Shown piece after piece: positions 8,148 to 17,200 of a DNA stretch of 64,000 nucleotides. This stretch comes from CAIYZT01 sp947461435 (GTDB taxonomy: Bacteria; Pseudomonadota; Alphaproteobacteria; Rhodobacterales; Rhodobacteraceae). Both the position numbers and the translations under genes were made by a program. The notes beneath the pieces were generated by a model. The model did not search any database, was not told the origin of the DNA, and worked only from the letters and a program-made list of their open reading frames with translations. Every line of letters starts with the position of its first letter. The stretch's first letter is position 1. The stretch spans positions 2,542,001 to 2,606,000 of the forward strand of contig OZ260083.1 of assembly GCA_965284435.1 (NCBI GenBank), in the 5' to 3' direction.

Positions 8148-8421
8148 CTCGCGCGGCTGATAGGTCGAGCGTGCCGGTTCCGACAGCCCCGGCAACTTGC
8201 TTGCGGAGTTTCTCAACTCTGTTCCTTTCTTCCATGACGGTTTGGAATGCGTCTTTCAAACCCTTGACCGCGGCCTTTGCGGCCGGGGTCTGGTCAAACT
8301 CGCCAGCCCGAACCGCCGTGATGGCCCGGATCAGCTCTTCTGCCGCTTCCTGATAAAGTGTTTCTGTTGCCGCCGTCAGATCGACCGGCGTGTGATCTGC
8401 GTTGGGAAAAAAGAATGACAT
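8098..8421 (-). CDS. GTA gp1, small terminase-like subunit
   Basis: A 107-residue first gene of the cluster, starting MSFFFPNADHTPVDLTAATE. It is mainly helical, with a long charged segment 'GLKDAFQTVMEERNRVEKLRKQ' likely to form a coiled coil, and ends 'RDEIGRRLALLRAAGGY'. This is the orfg1 position and pattern. In R. capsulatus gp1 was shown to act as a small terminase that helps TerL. The start is supported by GGAGGGG immediately upstream. An ATG 36 nt earlier in frame is less well placed. Confidence 0.82.
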   Translation of the reverse strand: MSFFFPNADHTPVDLTAATETLYQEAAEELIRAITAVRAGEFDQTPAAKAAVKGLKDAFQTVMEERNRVEKLRKQVAGAVGTGTLDLSAARDEIGRRLALLRAAGGY

Positions 8422-8455
8422 TCCCCTCCGACAAGCTCCCTTCCGAAACGAGGCC

Positions 8456-8492
8456 AAAAGAAAACGGCCCCGGGCTTGCGCCCCGGGCCGTT
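8456..8492 (-). terminator. Intrinsic terminator-like hairpin in the GTA leader
   Basis: Two 13-nt arms (AACGGCCCCGGGC and GCCCCGGGCCGTT, one mismatch) with a TTGC loop, followed on the minus strand by TTTTCTTTT. It could end mltG transcription. However, it sits 3' of a good promoter-like sequence and 35 nt before the g1 ATG, so it would also act on transcripts entering the GTA operon. Confidence 0.8.
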
Positions 8493-8519
8493 ACCGACAA
8501 TTCTGTCATCATGCCAAAA

Positions 8520-8548
8520 GATATAGATCAGAGCGGGCGCAGAGTCAA
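8520..8548 (-). promoter_or_regulatory. Sigma70-like promoter upstream of GTA g1
   Basis: On the minus strand, TTGACT (-35) and TATATC (-10) are separated by exactly 17 nt, in an AT-richer patch. Predicted start is near 8513, so the leader to g1 would be ~90 nt and contain the terminator-like hairpin. This is a motif match only. GTA promoters in Rhodobacter are known to depend on GafA and, indirectly, CtrA. Confidence 0.55.
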
Positions 8549-8599
8549 ACTAAAAATGTTCTTTATCAAACACTTAGCGCTCTGTGCCTTTACCTTTCC

Positions 8600-9766
8600 T
8601 TAACCTCCGCTTTGATCCGTCCCCTGTTCGGCCTCCAGCGCGCGCCATTTGGCCACGTTCTTGTTATGCTCCTCCAGCGTCACCGCAAAGGCATGCCCCC
8701 CCGTGCCGTCCGCCACAAAGAACACATACTCCGTGGTTTCGGGGTTCAGGGCCGCCTCGATGCTCAGCCGCCCCGGATTGGCAATCGGGGTCGGCGGCAG
8801 GCCGTCGATCACATAGGTGTTATAGGGCGTCTCGCGCCGCAATTCCGACTGGCGCAAACCCCGCCCCAAAATCCCTTCGCCCTTGGTGATGCCGTAAATC
8901 ACTGTCGGGTCGGTTTGCAGTTTCATGCCCTGCGCAATGCGATTCAAAAACACACTGGCCACCCGCTTGCGCTCTTCGGCCACGCCGGTTTCCTTTTCCA
9001 CGATCGAGGCCATGATCAGCGCCTCGTCCGGCGTCTGATAGGGCAGTCCGTCGGCCCGCGTCGCCCAAAGCTCGGCAAGGGTGATCGCCTGACGGCGCGT
9101 CATTTCTGCCAGTAGATCCGCCCGCAAATAGCCCGGTTGCACCTCATAGCTGTCGGGCGCAAGCGATCCCTCGGGCGGCACGGCATCGACCGTTCCGCCC
9201 ATGAAATCGGCGCGCTTCAGCGCCTCTACCACCGACCAACTGGTCACCCCTTCGGCCAGCGTCACCCGCCAGCGCAAATCGGGCGCATCCTTGGCATCCA
9301 CATATTCCGGCGGTGCGGCCTCGACAGCGGGGTCAAACTTCACCACCTCCACATAGCGGTTGCTGGTTGGGTCCAACTCGCGCAGCACCACATCCATCCC
9401 CGTCACGCCAATGCGAAAATTCACCTCGCGCCCACAGGTCGATTGGCCACTGGCCGTCAATTCGGCCAGAACCTGTTCCATCGTCGATTGCGCATCGATC
9501 AGATAGGACCCGAACTTCAACCCCTTGGCCTTGCCCGAATATTCCGCGCCAATGCGAAACACCCGGGGGTCACTCACCGCGCCCTGTTCGGCCAAGGCCT
9601 GACTGACCGCACTCAAAGACGCGCCGCGCTCCACCTTGAAACAGATCGCCTCGGCCAAAGGCCCCGGCGCCGAATAGGTCTGCCGCCCCCAGGACAAAAG
9701 CCCCGCCAGCACGATAAACATCACGATGAACAGCGTCAGCGCATTCGAGGCGATAGAGCGCCACAT
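8600..9766 (-). CDS. mltG: Endolytic murein transglycosylase MltG
   Basis: 388 residues of the YceG/MltG family, which cuts nascent glycan strands and so sets their length. An N-terminal membrane anchor spans residues ~7-26 ('NALTLFIVMFIVLAGLL'), then a LysM-like region, then the catalytic domain with 'LIMASIVEKETGVAEERKRVASVFLNRI' (the Glu in 'EKETG' is the catalytic one), 'LQTDPTVIYG' and 'YNTYVIDGLPPTPIANPG'. The ATG overlaps the fabF stop (TGATG), so the two genes are coupled. The fabF-mltG order is common in Rhodobacteraceae. Confidence 0.96.
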   Translation of the reverse strand: MWRSIASNALTLFIVMFIVLAGLLSWGRQTYSAPGPLAEAICFKVERGASLSAVSQALAEQGAVSDPRVFRIGAEYSGKAKGLKFGSYLIDAQSTMEQVLAELTASGQSTCGREVNFRIGVTGMDVVLRELDPTSNRYVEVVKFDPAVEAAPPEYVDAKDAPDLRWRVTLAEGVTSWSVVEALKRADFMGGTVDAVPPEGSLAPDSYEVQPGYLRADLLAEMTRRQAITLAELWATRADGLPYQTPDEALIMASIVEKETGVAEERKRVASVFLNRIAQGMKLQTDPTVIYGITKGEGILGRGLRQSELRRETPYNTYVIDGLPPTPIANPGRLSIEAALNPETTEYVFFVADGTGGHAFAVTLEEHNKNVAKWRALEAEQGTDQSGG

Positions 9767-11028
9767 CAGCCGGCCACCTTGCCCAGCACCAGACTGGCAT
9801 TGGTTCCGCCAAAGCCGAAAGAATTCGACAGCGCCACGTCAATCTTGCGTTTGACCGCGGCATTTGGCGCCAGGTCCAACTTCGGCGTCACCGCCGGATT
9901 GTCCAGATTGATCGTCGGCGGCGCAATCTGGTCGCGCAGCGCCAGCACACAGAAAATCGCCTCAACCGCCCCCGCCGCGCCCAGCAAATGCCCGATGGAA
10001 GATTTGGTCGACGACATCGTGGCCGCGCTGGCCGCCTCGCCCATCAACCGCTCCACCGCACCCAACTCAATGGTGTCTGCCATCGTACTGGTGCCATGAG
10101 CGTTGATGTAATCGATATCCGACGGCTCAAGCCCCGCCCGCTTCAGCGCCATCTTCATCGACCGGAACCCGCCATCGCCATCTTCCGACGGCGCGGTGAT
10201 GTGATAGGCATCCCCCGACAAGCCGTAGCCCAGTACTTCGGCATAAATCTTGGCACCGCGCGCCTTGGCATGCTCATATTCTTCCAGCACAACCACGCCG
10301 GCCCCTTCGCCCATCACAAAACCATCGCGGTCCGCATCATACGGACGGCTGGCCTTGGCCGGATCATCGGCGCGCTTGGTGCTCAACGCCTTGCAGGCAT
10401 TGAACCCGGCAATGCCAATCTCGCAGATCGGCGCCTCGGCCCCGCCGGCCACCATCACATCCGCATCATCCCACATGATCAGGCGTGCCGCATCCCCGAT
10501 CGCATGCGCCCCGGTTGAACAGGCCGTCACCACCGCATGGTTGGGGCCCTTGAACCCGAACCGGATCGACACCTGCCCCGAGATCAGGTTGATCAACGAG
10601 CCGGGAATAAAGAACGGCGACACGCGCTTGGGTCCGCGCTCCTTGATCAAGACCGCCGTCTCGGCAATGCTCGTCAGCCCGCCAATCCCCGATCCAATCA
10701 TCACACCCGTGCGGCACTTTTCCTCTTCGCTCTGCGGCTGCCAGCCCGAATCCCGCACCGCCTGCACCGCCGCCGCCATCCCGTACAGGATAAAGTCGTC
10801 CACCTTGCGCTGCTCTTTGGGTTCCATCCAGTCATCTGGATTGAACGTGCCATTGGTGCCATCGCCGCGCGGAATTTCGCAGGCGTAATTGGTCACCACA
10901 TTGGCCGTGTCGAACTTCGTGATCGGCCCGGCGCCCGACTGCCCGGCCAAAAGACGGCTCCAGGTTTCTTCCACCCCGCAGGCCAGCGGCGTAACCATTC
11001 CCAAACCCGTAATGACAACCCGGCGCAT
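9766..11028 (-). CDS. fabF: 3-oxoacyl-ACP synthase II FabF
   Basis: 420 residues. It condenses malonyl-ACP with acyl-ACP and extends palmitoleoyl to cis-vaccenoyl chains. The Cys-His-His triad is visible: Cys170 in 'VVTACSTGAHAIG', His in 'INAHGTSTM' and His in 'SSIGHLLGAAGAVE'. The start MRRVVITGLGMVTP follows GGGAGGG; an in-frame ATG 78 nt upstream is not needed by the family. In most relatives acpP would lie directly upstream; here 6.8 kb of efflux operon and IS intervene, so fabF must have its own promoter in the 200 bp shared with tetR. Confidence 0.97.
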   Translation of the reverse strand: MRRVVITGLGMVTPLACGVEETWSRLLAGQSGAGPITKFDTANVVTNYACEIPRGDGTNGTFNPDDWMEPKEQRKVDDFILYGMAAAVQAVRDSGWQPQSEEEKCRTGVMIGSGIGGLTSIAETAVLIKERGPKRVSPFFIPGSLINLISGQVSIRFGFKGPNHAVVTACSTGAHAIGDAARLIMWDDADVMVAGGAEAPICEIGIAGFNACKALSTKRADDPAKASRPYDADRDGFVMGEGAGVVVLEEYEHAKARGAKIYAEVLGYGLSGDAYHITAPSEDGDGGFRSMKMALKRAGLEPSDIDYINAHGTSTMADTIELGAVERLMGEAASAATMSSTKSSIGHLLGAAGAVEAIFCVLALRDQIAPPTINLDNPAVTPKLDLAPNAAVKRKIDVALSNSFGFGGTNASLVLGKVAG

Positions 11029-11235
11029 GAGGCCCTCCCATTCAGCATTCTCTGCCTGTCTGATACACGCCCCCAAACTGTGGCGCAACCAATCGGGTGC
11101 AGCCAAACGCCCCGGCTGCCCGGCACGTCTTGTTCAAACAACTCTCGCGCGAAACCGCCCTGCGCCAAAAAATCGCAAACGATGCGCAAGCGTGCCTCTC
11201 GGCCTTGACCAAATGCACAAACCGCCCCATATCCC

Positions 11236-11253
11236 AGAATGAACGTTCATTCT
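11236..11253. promoter_or_regulatory. Perfect 18-bp palindrome, probable TetR operator
   Basis: AGAATGAACGTTCATTCT reads identically on both strands. It ends 14 nt before the tetR ATG and lies in the region between divergent fabF and tetR. TetR/AcrR repressors of RND pumps bind such ATGAAC-GTTCAT palindromes. Autorepression of the tetR-MFP-RND operon is the natural inference. It lies about 210 bp from the fabF start. Confidence 0.75.
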
Positions 11254-11267
11254 CAGATCTGACCCCC

Positions 11268-11879
11268 ATGCAAGTATCGCTTCACACCGCCGATCAAAAG
11301 ACCGCCGACATCCTCGAAAGCCTGCGAACCACTTTCGCAGAAAAGGGCTTTGACGGGGCGTCGATGCAGGATCTGGCACGCGCTGCCGGGATGAGTGCGG
11401 GCAACTTCTACCGCTATTTCCCGTCCAAGGCCGCGATCATTCAGGCCCTGATCAGCGCCGACATGCAGCGGATGGAACAAGACTTCGAAAAGGCCCTGCG
11501 CTCGGAACATCCCATGATGACCATGCGGGCCCAGGTGCGCAGCCAGATCGCGGCCCATCAAGAGAACTCTGATGGCTGCCTTTGGGCCGAAATCCATGCC
11601 GTGTCGATGCGCAAGCCCGACATCGGCCAGATCATGCAAACCATGGAAGATCAGGTCACTGCCTATCTGGTCCAGATCTTCGCCCTGCAAACCAAACTCA
11701 CCTTTGAACAGGCATATGCCGCCTTTGCCCCGCAGGCCGCCCTGATCATCACGCTTTTTCGGGCCGCCGCGATGATCGGATCGCCCGCCAGCCTCGGCAA
11801 GGCCAAGCTGACCGACCAGATCATCTCCCTCATAGAAAAGACATTGGACGACATCGCCAATGCCGCCAAGAAAGACTGA
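11268..11879 (+). CDS. TetR/AcrR family transcriptional repressor of the RND operon
   Basis: 203 residues. The N-terminal helix-turn-helix is 'ILESLRTTFAEKGFDGASMQDLARAAGMSAGNFYRYFPSKAAII', a textbook TetR_N domain at residues ~12-57; the C-terminal part is a helical ligand-binding and dimer domain. The start at MQVSLHTADQ is chosen because it gives the usual distance to the domain and leaves the palindromic operator upstream rather than inside the gene. The longer reading frame back to 11097 would cover the operator. The stop is 3 nt before the MFP gene, so tetR leads the efflux operon. Confidence 0.9.
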   Translation: MQVSLHTADQKTADILESLRTTFAEKGFDGASMQDLARAAGMSAGNFYRYFPSKAAIIQALISADMQRMEQDFEKALRSEHPMMTMRAQVRSQIAAHQENSDGCLWAEIHAVSMRKPDIGQIMQTMEDQVTAYLVQIFALQTKLTFEQAYAAFAPQAALIITLFRAAAMIGSPASLGKAKLTDQIISLIEKTLDDIANAAKKD

Positions 11880-12835
11880 CCCATGCGTTCTTTTGCTCTA
11901 CTCTGCGTCCTGACCGCCCTTTCGGGTCTGCCCGCCCCTGCGCTGGCCGAGGGGGATGCAACCGCCGCCCAAGACATCCTGCCCGCCATCACCGTCTCGA
12001 CCGTGGCCAAACAAGATCTGCGCGACATCATCATCGCCTCTGGTCTGGTCAGCCCGGTGGAACAGGTCAATGTTGCCCCCCTGATCGAAGGCCAGCAAAT
12101 CGAAGAGCTTTTGGCCGATGTCGGAGACAAGGTCACCGCGGGGCAGGTCTTGGCCCGCCTGTCGCGCTCCTCGCTCGAACTGCAGAAAAGTCAGTTGAAC
12201 GCCTCCCTCGCCGCCGCCCGCGCCACGATTGCCCAAGCCGAGGCGCAGATGACCCAAGCCAAATCTTCCGCCGACGAGGCGCAGCGCTCGAACGAGCGGA
12301 CAATCGCGCTGAAAACCGCCGGAAACGCGTCTCAGGCCGCCGCCGACAAGGCCAATGCCGCCGCAATCTCTGCCACCGCGCAACTGTCGGTCGCCGCGCA
12401 GTCGCTTGAGGCCGCAAAGGCCAATCTTGCGCTGGTCGAGGCGCAGATCGAAAACGTCGATCTGCAACTCTCCCGCACCGAGGTGACAGCGCCCTTCGCC
12501 GGGGAAATCACCGACCGAAACACCACATTGGGCGGAATCGCCTCAGCCTCGGGTCAGCCGATGTTCGTGCTGATGCGCGACTCGGCGCTTGAACTGCGGG
12601 CCGATATCGCCGAGGGCGATTTGCTGCGCGTCATGGCTGGCCAGTCCGCAACACTGGCCCTGTCGTCGGGCGGCGCGCCCCTGTCGGGCTCGGTCCGTCT
12701 GGTCGAACCCACCATCGACAGCGTCACGCGCCTTGGCCGCATCCGCATTGCCTTTTCCGACAGCACGCAGGTTGGTCTTGTCGCGGTTTGGTGCCGCTCC
12801 TTTGATAGCGTAATGTGCAGCAAAGGAGATGAACC

Positions 12836-13111
12836 ATGGGCACAGTCAGGACGGATGAATTTCGCAAGGATGCGGTGCGGATCGCGCTGACCAGCGGGCT
12901 TTCACGCAAACAGATTGCCGACGATCTTGGCGTCGGGATGTCAACGCTGAACAAATGGATCACGGCGCATCGTGACACGGATGTGGTGTCGGTTGAGGAT
13001 CGTGAACTTGCCGTTGAGAACGAACGGCTCCGGCGCGAAAACCGCATATTGCGCGAGGAGAGGGACATCCTAAAAAAGGCCACCCAGTTCTTCGCGAGCC
13101 AAAAGCCGTGA
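12836..13111 (+). CDS. IS3-family OrfA (HTH protein)
   Basis: 91 residues: helix-turn-helix 'RKDAVRIALTSGLSRKQIADDLGVGMSTLNKWI' then a leucine-zipper-like coiled coil 'LAVENERLRRENRILREERDIL'. OrfA binds the IS ends and limits transposition. Near its 3' end is A-AAA-AAG (13072-13078), the classic -1 frameshift heptamer in the OrfA frame (CTA AAA AAG). The OrfB frame is open from there, so an OrfAB transposase fusion is predicted. AAAGGAG precedes the ATG. Confidence 0.93.
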   Translation: MGTVRTDEFRKDAVRIALTSGLSRKQIADDLGVGMSTLNKWITAHRDTDVVSVEDRELAVENERLRRENRILREERDILKKATQFFASQKP

Positions 13112-13965
13112 GGTTTAGGTTCGTCGAGGAACATCGTGGCAGCTTTGCAACGGATCGGTTGTGTCAGGTCATGAACGTCAGCCCACGCGGTTTGCGGGCC
13201 TTTCGCAGCCGCCTTGCCAGCCGCAGGCAGCACACAGACATGGTCGTTCTGGCCCATATCAAGGAACAGTCGCGCCTGAGCTTGGGCAGCTATGGCAGGC
13301 CCAGGATGACGGAGGAGTTGAAAGAGGTCGGGTTAGATGTTGGTCATCGCCGTGTCGGGCGGCTGATGCGCGAGAACGGGATCGTCGTTGAAAGAACACG
13401 CAAATTCAAGGCGACGACGGACAGCGACCATACGTTCAACATCGCGCCAAACCTGCTGGACCGTGACTTCACGGCAGATCGGCCCAACCAGAAATGGGCA
13501 GGTGACATCAGTTACATCTGGACCCGCGAGGGGTGGCTCTATCTGGCGGTGATCCTCGATCTGCATTCCCGGCGGGTGATCGGCTGGGCCGTCAGCAACC
13601 GCATGAAGCGCGATCTGGCGATCCGGGCACTGAAAATGGCCATTGCCCTGCGATCACCGCCCAAGGGCTGCATCTTCCACAGCGATCGCGGCAGCCAATA
13701 CTGTTCACACGACTATCAGAAGGTCCTGCGCGAGCCTGGCCTCAGAGCGTCAATGAGCGGAAAAGGCAACTGCTATGACAACGCCGCCGTCGAGACCTTC
13801 TTCAAAACCATCAAGGCCGAACTGATCTGGCGCAGGTCTTGGGAAACGCGTCGCCAGGCCGAAACCGCCATCTTCCAATACATCAACGGCTTCTATAACC
13901 CGCGCCGTCGGCATTCAGCATTGGGAGGCAAAAGCCCCTTGGCCTTCGAACGTCAAGTGGCCTAA
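13108..13965 (+). CDS. IS3-family OrfB transposase (DDE domain)
   Basis: 285 residues counted from a GTG that overlaps the OrfA stop (GTGA). In practice it is probably made as OrfAB by -1 frameshift. The integrase core has 'DRPNQKWAGDISYI' (first Asp), 'LYLAVILDLHSRRVIGWA', 'FHSDRGSQY' (second Asp) and 'GNCYDNAAVETFFKTIKAE' (Glu), so the DDE triad is complete. It ends 'RRHSALGGKSPLAFE', the usual IS3 C-terminus. Confidence 0.95.
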   Translation: MRFRFVEEHRGSFATDRLCQVMNVSPRGLRAFRSRLASRRQHTDMVVLAHIKEQSRLSLGSYGRPRMTEELKEVGLDVGHRRVGRLMRENGIVVERTRKFKATTDSDHTFNIAPNLLDRDFTADRPNQKWAGDISYIWTREGWLYLAVILDLHSRRVIGWAVSNRMKRDLAIRALKMAIALRSPPKGCIFHSDRGSQYCSHDYQKVLREPGLRASMSGKGNCYDNAAVETFFKTIKAELIWRRSWETRRQAETAIFQYINGFYNPRRRHSALGGKSPLAFERQVA

Positions 13966-14295
13966 ACGAGCACTGGGGGCGGCACAAATACGCGACAAGA
14001 CCAGGTCCGCGCGGGCATGTTTGTCGAAGCGACGATCCTCGTGAACGAACGCGTCGGTCTGGCCGTGCCCGTCACGGCGCTGGGATCGTTTGAAGGTGAA
14101 CCTTCCGTGATGGTGATCGATCAAGGCACCGCCAAGCGCCAGACGGTCAAGATCGGCATCCGCGATGGCGGCTGGGTCGAGGTGATCGACGGGCTGAGCG
14201 AAGGCCAAACTGTTGTGACCAAGGCGGGCTCGTTTGTCCGCGACGGCGACCGGATCAACCCGATCGCCGAAACCACCACGAATTAAGAGGGCGCC

Positions 14296-17200
14296 ATGAA
14301 CTTTTCCGCTTGGTCCATCCGCAATCCCATCGCACCGCTCCTGGCCTTCGTCTTGCTGCTCGTGGTGGGCTGGCAATCGTTCAACGCCCTGCCGATCACC
14401 CGCTTTCCCAACATCGACATCCCCCTTGTCGCGGTGCAGATCGTCCAACCCGGCGCGTCTCCCTCCGAGATGGAATCGCAAGTCACCAAGGAAATTGAAG
14501 ACGCCGTTGCCGGCATCACCGGTGTCAAGAACGTCATCTCCACTGTCACCGATGGCGTCTCGACCACGGCCGTGGAATTTCGCATCGAAATCCCCACGGA
14601 CAAGGCCGTTCAAGACACCAAAGACGCCATCGACCGCGTCCGCGGCAACCTGCCCAGCGAGATTGACCCGCCCACCGTCAGCCGCATCGACGTCGAAGGT
14701 CAGGCCATCCTGACCTTTGCCGTCAAAGCGCCCAACAAAACCTTTGAAGAACTGTCGTGGTTCGTGGACGACACCGTCAAACGCGCCCTGCAAGGCCGCG
14801 CAGGCGTGGGCCGGGTTGATCGCTATGGCGGCGCCGACCGCGAAGTGCGGGTGGAACTGGAAAGCGCCAAACTTGACAGTTTTGGCATCACCGCCGGTGC
14901 CATCAGCCAACAGTTACGCGCCACGAATACCAACCTCGGCTCTGGCCGCTCTGAAGTGGGCTCTGGCGAACAGGCCATCCGCACCTTGGGCGACGCAAAG
15001 ACCGTCACAGGCCTGGCCAGCACCACCATCGCCCTGCCCTCGGGACGCTATGTCAAACTGTCCGATCTGGGCACCGTTTCGGACACCTACGAGGAGCTGC
15101 GGTCCTTCTCGCGCCTAAACGGACAAGAAGTCGTGACCTTCGCCGTCTTCCGCGCCAAGGGCGCCTCAGAAGTTTCGGTCAAGCAAACCATCGACAAACA
15201 ACTGGAATCCCTGCGCGCCGCTAATCCCGACGTGCAGATCCTGCCCATCGACGATCTGGTCTACTTCACCCAAGGCAACTATGACGCCGCCATCGACACG
15301 CTGTTGGAAGGCGCTTTGCTGTCGGTGATCGTGGTCTTCTTGTTCCTGCGCAACTGGCGCGCCACCTTGATCTCGGCCGTCGCACTTCCCCTGTCCGCCA
15401 TCCCCACCTTCTGGGTCATGGACATGCTGGGATTCTCGTTGAATCTTGTGTCCTTCTTGGCACTGACACTGGCCACCGGGATCTTGGTGGACGATGCCAT
15501 CGTCGAGATTGAAAACATCGCCCGCCATATCCGCATGGGCAAATCGCCCTACCGCGCCGCCATCGATGCCGCCGATGAAATCGGACTGGCCGTCATCGCC
15601 ACCACCTTCACCATCATTGCGGTCTTTGTGCCCGTGTCCTTCATGGGCGGCATTCCGGGGCAGTATTTTGAACAATTCGGCCTGACCGTTGCGTTTTCGG
15701 TGTTCTTCTCGCTGATGGTCGCGCGCCTGATCACCCCGATGATGGCCGCCTATCTGATGTCGTCCAAAGATGGCGGCACCGAAGAGGATCATGCCGACGG
15801 CGTTTTCATGCGCGGCTATCTGCGCATGATCCGCGCCACCACCACCACCTGGCATGTCGGCCGCTTCAAATTCGGCGTCTATTACCTCACGCTGATGGGG
15901 GCTTTCGTGGCCTTTGGCATCTCGATGTACTTCATGCTGCAAGTCCCCGGCTCCTTCATTCCCCCCGAGGATTCGGGCCGAATCTCGATCTCGGTCGAAC
16001 TGCCCCCCGGCAGCACGCTTGCTGAAACAGACAAGGCCGCCGCCGTGATCTATTCCAAGATCAAAGACATCGAATGGGTCGATCAGGTCTTCGTTCTGGG
16101 CGGCTCCTCGCCAACGGGCGAACTTGATATCCGCCGCGCCACCGTCACCGTTCTGCTCGACAAACTTGACCACGGCCTCTTGCTCAAACTCTCCGAAGCC
16201 GCACGCAAGATCCCCGTTGTGGGCCTGATTGTGCCCGCCGTCGAAAACAAGGGCCGCAGCACCCCGCAAGACGTGATCGAGGCCGAAATTTTCGCGCGCT
16301 TGAAATCGGTTCCCGATATCCGCGCCATCAAACTGAACGACCGCGGACAAAAGGACATCACCTATAACGTCCTCGCCCCCAATGATGCCGCCCTGACAGA
16401 GGCCGTGCGCCGTCTGGAAGAGGCCCTGCGCGGCGATCCGCTTTTGGCCAATGTCGCCGCCGAAGGCGCGCTTCCACGGCCCGAAATTCAGGTCGTTCCC
16501 CGCGCCGAAGAGGCCGCGCGTCTGGGCATCACCGCCCAGTCCATCGCAGCCGTGCTGCGCGTGGCCACCATCGGCGATTATGATGCGGCTCTGGCCAAAG
16601 TCTCGCTGGATGGCCGCCAGATCCCGGTGCGCGTCCGCCTCAAGGACATCTCGCGTGAGGATTTGAACCGCATCGCAAACCTCAAGGTCACCACAGCCAC
16701 CGGGGCCATCGTGCCCCTGTCTGCCGTGGCTGACGTGACCGTCTCCGAAGGTCCGGCAACCGTCAAACGCCTGAACCGCGAACGTCAGGCCGAAATCGGC
16801 GCGAACCTGCCCGTGGGCGTGGCCCTTGGCACCGCCACCACGCGGTTCAAGGAAATCATCGATGCAACGCCCCTGCCCGCCGGGGCACGCGTCGCCGAAT
16901 CCGGTGACGCCGAGGTGCAGGGCGAACTCTTTGCCTCCTTCGGCAAAGCCATGCTTCTGGGCCTGCTCTTGGTGCTGACCGTGCTGATCTTGCTGTTCCG
17001 CTCGGTGATCCAGCCCTTCACCATTCTGGCCTCCTTGCCCTTGGCCATCGGCGGTGTCGCCGCCGCGCTGATCCTCACCGGCTCTGCTTTGTCCATGCCC
17101 GTTCTGATTGGCATCTTGATGTTGATGGGCATTGTCACCAAGAACGCCATCCTTCTGGTGGATTTCGCGATCGAGATGCGCGCCCATGGGCTGGACCGGA

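Larger units (their letters stand above)
12773..14003 (+). mobile_element. Intact IS3-family insertion sequence, 1231 bp
   Basis: Bounded by imperfect 28-bp terminal inverted repeats (24 of 28 match), left end TGGTCTTGTCGCG..., right end ...CGCGACAAGACCA. Direct GGT repeats at 12770-12772 and 14004-14006 are the target duplication. It encodes two overlapping genes in the family arrangement: a small HTH protein and a DDE transposase. Both ends, both genes and the slippery site are intact, so it may still be mobile. It is oriented with the host operon. The subgroup is not assigned here; a 3-bp duplication fits several IS3 subgroups. Confidence 0.95.
11883..14286 (+). pseudogene. RND efflux periplasmic adaptor (MFP), split by an IS3-family element
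   Basis: Two pieces of one HlyD/AcrA-type membrane fusion protein. The 5' piece (to 12772) encodes a signal peptide (cut near ALA-EG), lipoyl halves, a long Ala/Gln-rich coiled-coil hairpin (~residues 95-195) and the beta-barrel start ending FSDSTQ. The 3' piece (from 14007) resumes VRAGMFVEATILVNERVG and ends IAETTTN. Dropping the IS and one copy of the GGT duplication joins 890 and 280 nt into an open 390-codon gene. As it stands the protein stops at 12890 with foreign sequence. It lacks the membrane-proximal domain needed to dock to the RND pump and is most likely non-functional. Confidence 0.93.

Noticed and set aside
1..8421. Ordinary prophage
   Set aside because: Gene order, the g3.5 and g10.1 genes, the very short tape measure and the lack of integrase, repressor or replication genes in the window fit a GTA.
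11097..11267. Longer N-terminus of the TetR protein
   Set aside because: It would run through the 18-bp operator and has no family similarity; the later ATG gives a standard TetR length.
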